A stretch of DNA of 11,581 nucleotides from Ferruginibacter sp. (GTDB taxonomy: Bacteria > Bacteroidota > Bacteroidia > Chitinophagales > Chitinophagaceae): contig JANXTN010000061.1 of NCBI GenBank assembly GCA_025352435.1, positions 1 to 11,581 on the forward strand. The letters are read 5' to 3'. The notes under the pieces are model-generated. The model ran no database searches and had not been told where the DNA came from. It was given only the letters and a program-made list of their open reading frames with translations. The translations under genes and the position numbers were made by a program. This document shows, piece after piece, positions 5,926 to 11,581 of the stretch; the first letter of the stretch is position 1; the number at the start of each line of letters is the position of its first letter.

Positions 5926-6273
5926 ATGATTGCAACTCACACAGATGAGCAGGTTAAATCTGCATTAGATTCCAATGACAATGTTCTGAAAATAAATTAT
6001 CACAATTTAAAAAAAGCTGCACTGGTTTTAAGGGCACTCAACCATAAATTAAGACAGCAAATCCTTACGCTTGTAGAAACAGAAAAGAAGATTACTGTTA
6101 CAGAAATTTATGTTCGTATGAGACTGGAACAGTCTGTTGCCTCTCAACACCTTGCTATTTTACGTAGAGCTGGCATAGTGAGTACACAGCGTGATGGTAA
6201 GTTTATTTACTATACAGTAAATTATAAGCGAATTGAAGAAATAACGAAAATTGTTGATGATTTGGTTGGTTAA
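5926..6273 (+). CDS. ArsR/SmtB-family winged-helix transcriptional regulator (cysteine-free)
   Basis: The 115-residue protein has the ArsR fold in order: an N-terminal extension, helices with LRALNHKLRQQILTLV (35-50), a helix-turn-helix with recognition helix SVASQHLAILRRAGIV (70-85), and the beta-wing TQRDGKFIYYTVN (87-99). It ends in a dimerisation helix (101-115). It should be a dimeric DNA-binding repressor. It contains no cysteine at all. The alpha3 metal site (ELCVC-type) is replaced by ITVTEIYVRM, and the two Cys of the persulfide sensors BigR/SqrR are absent, so neither As/Cd-thiolate nor dithiol sulfur sensing is possible by known routes. The next gene, past a terminator, encodes a persulfide dioxygenase-rhodanese fusion, so it may control sulfur detoxification by another signal. 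Inverted half-sites flank its own promoter. Confidence 0.9.
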   Translation: MIATHTDEQVKSALDSNDNVLKINYHNLKKAALVLRALNHKLRQQILTLVETEKKITVTEIYVRMRLEQSVASQHLAILRRAGIVSTQRDGKFIYYTVNYKRIEEITKIVDDLVG

Positions 6274-6296
6274 AACATGATCTATAATTTATATTT

Positions 6297-6326
6297 AAGC
6301 GTTCCATAAAATTGGAACGCTTTTTT
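6297..6326 (+). terminator. intrinsic terminator after the arsR-type gene
   Basis: AAGCGTTCCA and TGGAACGCTT form a perfect 10-bp stem with a 6-nt loop, ending in a run of six Ts (6321-6326). It sits 24 nt after the stop and 36 nt before the next ATG. Either the downstream gene has its own promoter in that small gap or it is expressed by read-through; no clean TAnnTTTG box is seen there. Confidence 0.8.
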
Positions 6327-6347
6327 AATGTGTAAATTGCAGCAAGA

Positions 6348-6359
6348 AATTTTGAAATT
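6348..6359. promoter_or_regulatory. small inverted repeat just before the persulfide dioxygenase gene
   Basis: AATTT-TG-AAATT is a 5-2-5 inverted repeat ending two bases before the ATG at 6362. Its ATTTTGAA core resembles the half-sites flanking the arsR promoter, so it could be an operator of the ArsR-type protein. AAATTTTG within it is also a one-mismatch -7 box, which would give a nearly leaderless transcript. Weak evidence in AT-rich DNA. Confidence 0.25.
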
Positions 6360-6361
6360 AT

Positions 6362-7765
6362 ATGTACATAAAACAATTATATACTAACTGTCTTAGTGAA
6401 GCCGCTTATTATATAGAAAGCAATGGTGAAGCAGCCATCATAGATCCGTTGAGAGATATAGAAGAATACATTTTGATGGCTAAGGAAAGAAATGCTACCA
6501 TAAAATATATTTTTGAAACGCATTTTCATGCAGATTTTGTGAGCGGCCACATAGACCTAAGCAAAGCCACAGGCGCACCCATTATTTATGGACCCGGTGC
6601 CAAGACAAGTTTTACAATTGAAAATGCAGCGGACGGGCAAACATACAAAGTCGGAAATGTAAGTCTTAAAGTTTTACATACTCCGGGACATACATTAGAA
6701 AGCACTTGCTATTTGTTGATGGATGAAAAAGATAAACCACATGCTATTTTTACCGGTGATACTTTATTCGTGGGCGATGTGGGCAGGCCTGACCTTAGCA
6801 GCGGAGATTTGAGCAGTGAGGAACTTGCCGGAATAATGTACGATACGCTAACTACCAAAATATTACCATTACCCGATGATGTAATCGTTTACCCCGCCCA
6901 TGGGCCCGGAAGCAGTTGCGGTAAAAATTTGGGCCCCAATACTTTTAGCACCATGGCTGAAGAAAAGAAAACAAACCATGCACTTCAACCACAAAGCAAA
7001 GAAGATTTCATTACAGCTGTAACTACAGGCCTCAACACCGCTCCGGTTTATTTTGCGGTGAATGCAGGCATTAATCAAAAAGGTTATGAGGCTATTGATG
7101 CTGTAAAAGCAAGAGGAATAACGGAACTAACAATTGAAGAATTTAAACGTTTAGCAAAAGAGGATACCATCATTTTAGATACCAGACCGGCTACAATATT
7201 TACCCAAGGTTTTATACCCGGCTCATTGTTTATTGGTTTGGAAGGTCGCTTTGCAGAATGGGCGGGGAGCTTGTTACCATTTAATAAAAAAATAATATTG
7301 GTAACGCCACAAGGCAAAGAGGAAGAAACGGTAATAAGACTCGCAAGGGTTGGCTTTGATAAAATGTGGGGGGTTTTAAAAGGTGGCTTTGGGGCATGGC
7401 AACAGGCCGGAGAAAAAACTGACATGATCATAGATATTGAAGCAGATGAATTAATGATGGATATGCCGCACGACCCCAACCTCACTGTTGTAGATGTGCG
7501 TAGGGAAGCAGAGCATGCAGATGGACATTTAAAAGGGTCCGTAAACCTGCCGTTAAGTGATATGACGGATGTTGCCTTACTTGCACAGTTTGAAGAGCAT
7601 GAAAATTTATATGTGCATTGTGCCGGCGGCTACCGAAGTGTAATTGCACTTTCCATTTTAAAAAAAGAAGGTATTAATAATGTACGCAATATTTTAGGTG
7701 GCTGGGCCAAAATAAAAGAAGAAGAAAAATCGGTGATAAAAAAAGATGCATCGCTCTTAAATTAA
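6362..7765 (+). CDS. CstB-like persulfide dioxygenase-rhodanese fusion (MBL fold, two rhodanese domains)
   Basis: The 467-residue cytoplasmic enzyme has three domains. Residues 1-235 are a metallo-beta-lactamase fold of the ETHE1 persulfide dioxygenase type: THFHADFVSGH (H54, H56, D58), HTPGHTLEST (H110) and GDTLFVGDVGRPDL (D133). H54, H110 and D133 are the expected iron ligands. Residues about 250-355 are a first rhodanese domain whose active loop reads LVTPQGKEEE (314-322) with no Cys, so it is probably inactive. Residues about 365-460 are a second rhodanese with active Cys420 in VHCAGGYRS. This order (dioxygenase, pseudo-rhodanese, rhodanese) is that of Staphylococcus aureus CstB, which oxidises low-molecular-weight persulfides and yields thiosulfate. 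C186 in GPGSSCGKNLG may be the extra conserved Cys of that family. No sulfide:quinone oxidoreductase or sulfur transporter gene is in the window. Confidence 0.93.
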   Translation: MYIKQLYTNCLSEAAYYIESNGEAAIIDPLRDIEEYILMAKERNATIKYIFETHFHADFVSGHIDLSKATGAPIIYGPGAKTSFTIENAADGQTYKVGNVSLKVLHTPGHTLESTCYLLMDEKDKPHAIFTGDTLFVGDVGRPDLSSGDLSSEELAGIMYDTLTTKILPLPDDVIVYPAHGPGSSCGKNLGPNTFSTMAEEKKTNHALQPQSKEDFITAVTTGLNTAPVYFAVNAGINQKGYEAIDAVKARGITELTIEEFKRLAKEDTIILDTRPATIFTQGFIPGSLFIGLEGRFAEWAGSLLPFNKKIILVTPQGKEEETVIRLARVGFDKMWGVLKGGFGAWQQAGEKTDMIIDIEADELMMDMPHDPNLTVVDVRREAEHADGHLKGSVNLPLSDMTDVALLAQFEEHENLYVHCAGGYRSVIALSILKKEGINNVRNILGGWAKIKEEEKSVIKKDASLLN

Positions 7766-7780
7766 ATTATCCTAGTTGCA

Positions 7781-7803
7781 AAAGATCGACTCTTTATTTT
7801 TTT
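7781..7803 (+). terminator. weak intrinsic terminator after the CstB-like gene
   Basis: AAAGA and TCTTT form a 5-bp stem with a 5-nt loop, followed by A and seven Ts, starting 16 nt after the stop codon. The stem is short and poor in GC, so termination may be partial. Confidence 0.35.
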
Positions 7804-7914
7804 ACAAAAAAGAAATAGTAAACTTTGGAACAGTTTTTTCAGAGTCTACAATGAATAATAATTTCTGTTATTTTGATTATTATAAATGTTCCTTTTATTG
7901 CCTTCCACATTTCG

Positions 7915-7937
7915 GAAACTATATTTTAAATAGTTTC
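7915..7937. repeat. GAAACTAT / ATAGTTTC inverted repeat
   Basis: A perfect 8-bp inverted repeat with a 7-nt loop lies one base beyond the minus-strand stop codon at 7939-7941. It has no long T-run on either side. It could be a degenerate terminator of the lost minus-strand gene or a protein-binding site. Confidence 0.4.
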
Positions 7938-7938
7938 A

Positions 7939-8091
7939 TTATTTCTGCTCTATAGCTTTAAGCTTCCCCATTTTGTAATCTCTTATCCAATCAATTTTAA
8001 TTGAATTTGTAAGAGAATTTCTATACGAAATAGATGTATTACTAATTAGAATTGCTGTTTTTGAACTGCAATAACAAAAGTTATTAATCGT
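7939..8091 (-). pseudogene. possible decayed 3' end of a minus-strand gene
   Basis: The minus strand has 50 open codons ending at TAA 7939-7941 with no start codon near the 5' side. The last residues read NSIKIDWIRDYKMGKLKAIE, which look like a real protein C-terminus rather than AT-rich noise, and a hairpin follows the stop by one base. The '-KIDWIR-Y' pattern loosely recalls the C-terminal strand of some concanavalin-like glycosidases, but I do not recognise the family. Chance is a serious alternative at this length. Confidence 0.25.
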
Positions 8092-8137
8092 TTATTTTAT
8101 ATCTTCCTTATCCCCTAACGTTGCTAAAATTCGACTT

Positions 8138-9556
8138 ATGAAAACCTCGCTACTCACCCTTCTACTATATATATCTACAATCTCCATATCAGCACAAAAT
8201 GTTGCGATCAATAATACCGGAGTATCCGCAGATACTTCAAGTATGTTAGATATAGCATCTACAAAAACCGGCTTTTTAATTCCAAGAATGACAACTGTTC
8301 AAAGAGATTCGATTCTACTGCCGGCAAATGCTTTACAATTATTTAATACAACAACAAAGGCCTTAAATATTTACAATAATAATCGCTGGGAAACTATCCA
8401 GTCTATAAGAGCTTCTAATAATATTGTGTATGTTTCTGCGTTAAGTGATTTACCTACGCCTGTAGGTAGCAGTATTGTATTGGATGCAACAAAAATGTAC
8501 ATTTTTTCGGGCATTGTAAATATTTCACCTTACTACCTTTTCTTAAATGGTGCAAGTTTAAGTGGAATAGATCCCGCAAAGGACGGCATCATGTCTTCGG
8601 TGAGTGGAGGTGTTTTACGCAGCACAGGCGTAAGTGTTTACATGGCAAATATTGCAGTAATTCCGTTAACCGCAACGACCAAAGCATACGATTTAGCCGA
8701 TGCTACAGGTACCAAATTTTGCAATATTTTCTCCGGTTGTTCTGTAGTAGAAATTGGTATCCCAACTTTAGGTGTTGGACAGATTAGCGGTTTTAAAGCT
8801 ACTACCATAGAAAAAAATTATTGGAATTGTACCGATGGTATCAAGATCACAGGAACTGTCGGTAAATTTTGTTCTGTATTGAATTTTATTACAGGCATAT
8901 CCTCAGGCTCCGGCATTGAGTTTTTAGCCGGTACCAACATCAGTGATATAGATTTATCTAATAACTATTTTATTTATAACGGTCAAACTGGGGTTAAGGT
9001 AAATGCGGGAGCTGTGGTTGATAATGGTAGAATGACAACGAACATGTTTCGTGGTGTAACTACATTATTAAGCGGTGTAGACTCTTACTCACTTGGATGG
9101 CAAATGGTTTCCAATACCGGTATACCAAATACAAGAGCTTTCAGTTTTCAATACATGACAGCAAATGCTACCGCTACATCACTCCCTGTTGCAAATACTT
9201 ATTACAAAATTGCCGGAACTACCACAACAGTAAACGCAAAGAAATTTACTGCCTCCTCCAATAGAATTACTTATATAGGCAGAACAGATATTGTAGGTAA
9301 GGTGAATATTATTATGGGAGCAAAAGCACCGTCCAATAACAGTGACTTTTCAATAGTGGTTGCTAAAAACGGCGTGGTGATTCCGGCTCCTCTTGCATCT
9401 ATAGCTGCAGCTTCCAACAACCAAAGCTTTCAAATAAATTTTATTACAGAACTTGATTTATCAACCAACGATTATGTAGAAGTTTTCATAAAAAGCAACA
9501 ATAGCAATTCAACCTCTTTGACAGTTGAAGAATTTCAGTTCAGAATCACAGATTAA
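8138..9556 (+). CDS. secreted surface protein with beta-helix and phage-tail-fibre-like C-terminus
   Basis: The 472-residue protein has a signal peptide (1-19, cleavage after SISA before QNVAIN). Residues about 21-85 match a common Bacteroidota surface N-terminus: NVAINNTGVSADTSSMLDI, then GFLIPRMTTVQRDSI, then LQLFNTTTKALNIYN. Residues about 95-345 are Gly/Thr/Ser/Asn-rich and look like a right-handed beta-helix, with repeated short strands such as GIKITGTVGKFCSVLNF and SGIEFLAGTNISDIDL. Residues about 350-472 (YYKIAGTTTTVNAKKFTAS, NRITYIGR, FSIVVAKNGVVI, LSTNDYVEVFI, TVEEFQF) resemble a jelly-roll domain that I recall at the ends of phage tail-fibre-like proteins. No type IX sorting domain is visible at the C-terminus. 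A role in surface binding or adhesion is inferred; the protein cannot be named. The start is the ATG before the signal peptide. Confidence 0.85.
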   Translation: MKTSLLTLLLYISTISISAQNVAINNTGVSADTSSMLDIASTKTGFLIPRMTTVQRDSILLPANALQLFNTTTKALNIYNNNRWETIQSIRASNNIVYVSALSDLPTPVGSSIVLDATKMYIFSGIVNISPYYLFLNGASLSGIDPAKDGIMSSVSGGVLRSTGVSVYMANIAVIPLTATTKAYDLADATGTKFCNIFSGCSVVEIGIPTLGVGQISGFKATTIEKNYWNCTDGIKITGTVGKFCSVLNFITGISSGSGIEFLAGTNISDIDLSNNYFIYNGQTGVKVNAGAVVDNGRMTTNMFRGVTTLLSGVDSYSLGWQMVSNTGIPNTRAFSFQYMTANATATSLPVANTYYKIAGTTTTVNAKKFTASSNRITYIGRTDIVGKVNIIMGAKAPSNNSDFSIVVAKNGVVIPAPLASIAAASNNQSFQINFITELDLSTNDYVEVFIKSNNSNSTSLTVEEFQFRITD

Positions 9557-9623
9557 TCTAAAGCTAATTATAAACTTCATTTTTTAATGCTTATTAAAAT
9601 TTATTTTTAAACCATTCGGTAAC

Positions 9624-10559
9624 ATGCGCATACTATTATTAATAATCGGCATGAGCTTATTCTTTCTCGATCACTTTATTATACCTTTTTCGCCCCAGTT
9701 ACAATTTGTATTGTTTATTGCAGGTGTTATTTTGCTTGGTATTCCGCATGGGGCTGCAGATTTGCTTGTAGCTACAGAAAATGAATCAGGACGCCACACA
9801 TTTTCAGCCAAAGGTTTTCATCTGAGATATGTTGGAAGTCTTGCATTATTCGCTTTTTTATTTTGGGTATTTCCTGTTATTACTAATTTATTGTTCATTT
9901 TATTTGCTGCTTTTCATTTTGGAGAAACAGATCTAATAAAGTTTAGAACCTCAAATAAATCAGGAAAATTTTTTATTATGGGTTATGGCATTCTTATACT
10001 TTTTGTTATTATTCTTCCTCATTTTGGAACGTTGATGCCATTATTCATTTTATTTAAATCGGGTTTAAAAAACGAATCTTTCATTACATACATTGATACA
10101 TACCGTTATTATATTTTGATAATAACTTGTATCATTTTTACTTTTATAATCATCTGGTATTTGATCACAAATTCTATTGAGCGTAGAATATTCTTGCCCT
10201 TCTTAATGGAATATATCTCGCTGCTGATTATACTTTATTATTTGCCCATGATACTTGGATTTACATTTTATTTTGTATTGTGGCATTCATTATTTTCTCT
10301 AAAAAATATTTTCCAGTATCTGGGTAAAGATGGTATCATTTCTAATGGTGTTATTGCAAAGCAAATAAGTTTATACAGCCTCATATCCTTTTTAGGTTTT
10401 TTAGTTTTTGCATTTACCGGAGTACTTATATTAAATCACAATTCGCTGATAGCCTATGTTTTTTTATTGCTTGCCATACTTACCGCTCCACACATGCAGG
10501 TGATGCACCACATGTACATTAATTTAAAAAAGCTCGCAGTAGCAGAGCCTTTTATTTAA
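9624..10559 (+). CDS. blh: Brp/Blh-family beta-carotene 15,15'-dioxygenase
   Basis: Blh enzymes are inner-membrane iron proteins that cleave beta-carotene into two retinals, usually to feed a rhodopsin. This 311-residue protein is highly hydrophobic, with about eight to nine membrane segments. It has the family motifs GIPHGAADLLV (39-49, H42), AAFHFGETDL (95-104, H98), LWHSLFSLKNIFQYLG (H221) and APHMQVMHHMYI (H290, H295, H296). In the studied marine Blh, iron is held by four His, two of them as H-x-x-x-H; here the segment reads WHSLFS, so the second of that pair is Ser225. Another His may substitute, or the substrate or activity may differ. No rhodopsin, crtY or other carotenoid gene is in the window. 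The gene is visibly more AT-rich than ruvC or the CstB-like gene. The next gene starts 4 nt after its stop, suggesting co-transcription. Confidence 0.88.
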   Translation: MRILLLIIGMSLFFLDHFIIPFSPQLQFVLFIAGVILLGIPHGAADLLVATENESGRHTFSAKGFHLRYVGSLALFAFLFWVFPVITNLLFILFAAFHFGETDLIKFRTSNKSGKFFIMGYGILILFVIILPHFGTLMPLFILFKSGLKNESFITYIDTYRYYILIITCIIFTFIIIWYLITNSIERRIFLPFLMEYISLLIILYYLPMILGFTFYFVLWHSLFSLKNIFQYLGKDGIISNGVIAKQISLYSLISFLGFLVFAFTGVLILNHNSLIAYVFLLLAILTAPHMQVMHHMYINLKKLAVAEPFI

Positions 10560-10563
10560 CTCT

Positions 10564-11581
10564 ATGAAAAGATTTATACATTTTCAGCATTTTAAAAAGC
10601 CACTTGCAAGTGCGCTGTTCATATTTTTTTTCATACAGTTACAGGCACAAAACCCTCGTGGCATTATCACAATCAACACAGGTGTTGTTTTCAATATTGG
10701 TAAAGATGCTAGTTTGGTTACAAATTCACATATTGACAACAAAGGCACATTAACAAATGCAGGAACCATTATTTTAAACGGAGATGTGGCTCAATCTTTT
10801 CCGGGAAGTACAGGTAATATTCCATTAATGAATGTGTTAGAGGTTAAAAATTCAGGTAGCGGTATTGCGCTTAACAAAGCAATCAAAATCGACAAAGAAT
10901 TAAGACTCACAAATGGTAATCTGGCTCTAGGAAATTATGATGTCACCATCCGTTCAACTGCAAATCAAACTGCCGCTATTCCTGCAATCGGTAACGGAGC
11001 AGGTGTGAGTTATGGTACAGGAAAATTTATTATAGAACGCTACATTAATGTAGGCACCGTAGGCCATTCAAAAAGCTGGCAGTTGCTTTCAGTGCCTGCT
11101 AATGGCCAGACCATCAAAGACTGCTGGATGGAAGCCGGTGCAGCAACAAGTGGCTATGGTACACAACTTACAAATCCTTTAGGAGCCACTGCGGGTTATG
11201 ATTTAATTACACCTAGCACTTCTATAAAAACATACGTAAGCGCAACAAATACTTTTGATCAAGGTCCATCATCCACATCTTCTCTAATAAATAATAACAA
11301 AGGCTATATGCTTTTTGTAAGAGGAGATAGAACTGTAGCATCCGGCACAGGAACTGCACCTACAACATTAAGAATAAAAGGAACAATATTTACACCCACA
11401 ACTCCACCTTCTACGGTTACAGTAGGAGGCGATAAGTACGAATCAATTTGTGATGCATATGGGTTGCCTATTGATTCGTACTTATCACCTCCTACTGTAA
11501 CCGTAGAAGGTGGAGTTGTGGGTGTAAATATTGTTCCTTTTATTCTTAATGTTGTAGGTACAGTTCCTGTGCCGGATGCTA
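10564..11581 (+). CDS. large secreted surface protein, N-terminal part (runs off window; end distorted by inverted repeat)
   Basis: The frame is open from the ATG at 10564 to the last base (339 codons). Residues 1-28 form a signal peptide (MKRFIHFQHFKK, a hydrophobic core, cleavage likely after LQA). The N-terminal region has typical repeats of Bacteroidota surface proteins: ITINTGVVFNIGKDASLV, NKGTLTNAGTIILNG, LRLTNGNLALGNYDVTIRS. It is followed by KFIIERYINVG, SWQLLSVPANGQTIKD and KGYMLFVRGDRTV. Proteins of this kind are often exported by the type IX system through a C-terminal sorting domain, which here would lie beyond the window. From about codon 302 the reading passes into the second arm of a large inverted repeat, so residues after PID (about 304) are probably not genuine coding sequence even though no stop appears. 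Function unknown; probably a cell-surface or adhesion protein. Confidence 0.8.
   Translation, partial: MKRFIHFQHFKKPLASALFIFFFIQLQAQNPRGIITINTGVVFNIGKDASLVTNSHIDNKGTLTNAGTIILNGDVAQSFPGSTGNIPLMNVLEVKNSGSGIALNKAIKIDKELRLTNGNLALGNYDVTIRSTANQTAAIPAIGNGAGVSYGTGKFIIERYINVGTVGHSKSWQLLSVPANGQTIKDCWMEAGAATSGYGTQLTNPLGATAGYDLITPSTSIKTYVSATNTFDQGPSSTSSLINNNKGYMLFVRGDRTVASGTGTAPTTLRIKGTIFTPTTPPSTVTVGGDKYESICDAYGLPIDSYLSPPTVTVEGGVVGVNIVPFILNVVGTVPVPDA
11336..11581. repeat. large inverted repeat (112-bp arms) at the window end
   Basis: Left arm 11336-11447 and right arm 11470-11581 are reverse complements at 110 of 112 positions, around a 22-base loop (11448-11469). The mismatches are C11357 against A11560 and C11430 against A11487. 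The right arm runs to the final base, so the true length may be greater. It lies within the open frame of the surface protein gene. Confidence 0.95.

Larger units (their letters stand above)
7766..8137. other. 372-bp AT-rich spacer without an intact gene
   Basis: No ATG-initiated gene of useful length is seen on either strand. The spacer holds a weak terminator after the CstB-like gene, an inverted repeat (7915-7937), a possible decayed gene end on the minus strand (7939-8091) and a small ATAAC/GTTAT hairpin near 8070. No exact TAnnTTTG box was found ahead of the gene at 8138, so its promoter is unresolved. Confidence 0.6.

Noticed and set aside
7084..7485. 133-codon minus-strand frame opposite the rhodanese domains
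   Set aside because: It is antisense to clear rhodanese coding sequence, has no recognisable motif, and is low in charge as shadow frames are.
8068..8084. ATAAC-AAAA-GTTAT hairpin ahead of the tail-fibre-like gene
   Set aside because: A five-base AT-rich stem is expected by chance here, and there is no T-run or other context.
11470..11581. Right-arm translation (SYLSPPTVTVEGG and onward) as a real protein segment
   Set aside because: It is the reverse complement of upstream coding sequence. The absence of a stop codon is a chance outcome of the palindrome, not evidence of coding.
11336..11581. Inverted repeat as insertion-sequence ends or an invertible DNA switch
   Set aside because: There is no transposase or recombinase gene in the window, the loop is only 22 bases, and the arms are ordinary coding sequence of the host gene, not terminal repeats of a mobile element.
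1..11581. tRNA, rRNA or CRISPR array
   Set aside because: No cloverleaf-like segment with a TTCGA-type arm, no rRNA sequence and no regularly spaced direct repeats were seen on reading.

Overview
The window reads as a stretch of Bacteroidota chromosome, most likely from the Chitinophagaceae or a near relative. It is AT-rich and its genes have no clear Shine-Dalgarno sites. TAnnTTTG promoter boxes, typical of this phylum, stand in front of most transcription units. The secreted proteins carry Bacteroidota-type N-termini, and the family mix (short ruvC, greA next to a HIT gene, RidA next to a 2-hydroxyacid dehydrogenase, tsaB, Blh) fits the same group. Both edges cut through genes.

Layout, left half. 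On the minus strand are a DUF3108-type secreted protein (cut by the left edge) and a flippase-like membrane protein, joined by an ATGA stop/start overlap. Diverging from them is ruvC; the two 5' ends overlap and neither gene has an ATG start. A convergent, repeat-rich spacer (1929-2113) follows. Then comes a minus-strand block read right to left: ridA, a D-2-hydroxyacid dehydrogenase (1-nt gap), a terminator-like hairpin, greA, a second terminator hairpin, and a HIT-family gene. The first hairpin probably lies inside the greA leader.

Middle. Diverging from ridA across 64 bp is a two-gene operon: a shrunken, probably non-catalytic 3-hydroxyacyl-CoA dehydrogenase-like protein and tsaB (tRNA t6A synthesis), overlapping by one base. 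Next is a sulfur locus: a cysteine-free ArsR-family repressor, a terminator, and a CstB-like fusion of metallo-beta-lactamase persulfide dioxygenase, dead rhodanese and active rhodanese. A 372-bp spacer without an intact gene follows; it may hold the decayed 3' end of a lost minus-strand gene.

Right half. A secreted protein looks like a Bacteroidota surface N-terminus joined to a beta-helix and a phage-tail-fibre-like C-terminal domain. It is followed by a Brp/Blh-type beta-carotene dioxygenase (retinal synthesis) with no rhodopsin or carotenoid gene in view. Four bases further on begins a large secreted surface protein that runs off the right edge.

The most striking structural signal is at that edge. 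The last 246 bases form an inverted repeat with 112-bp arms (two mismatches) around a 22-base loop, reaching the final base. It is best explained as a snap-back template switch at a short natural inverted repeat, either an assembly or amplification artefact or a real palindromic junction. The coding reading beyond about 11475 should not be trusted. I found no clear wholly new multi-gene system. The best leads for new biology are the greA leader hairpin, the cysteine-free regulator beside the CstB-like enzyme, the degenerate dehydrogenase coupled to tsaB, and the tail-fibre-like secreted protein.
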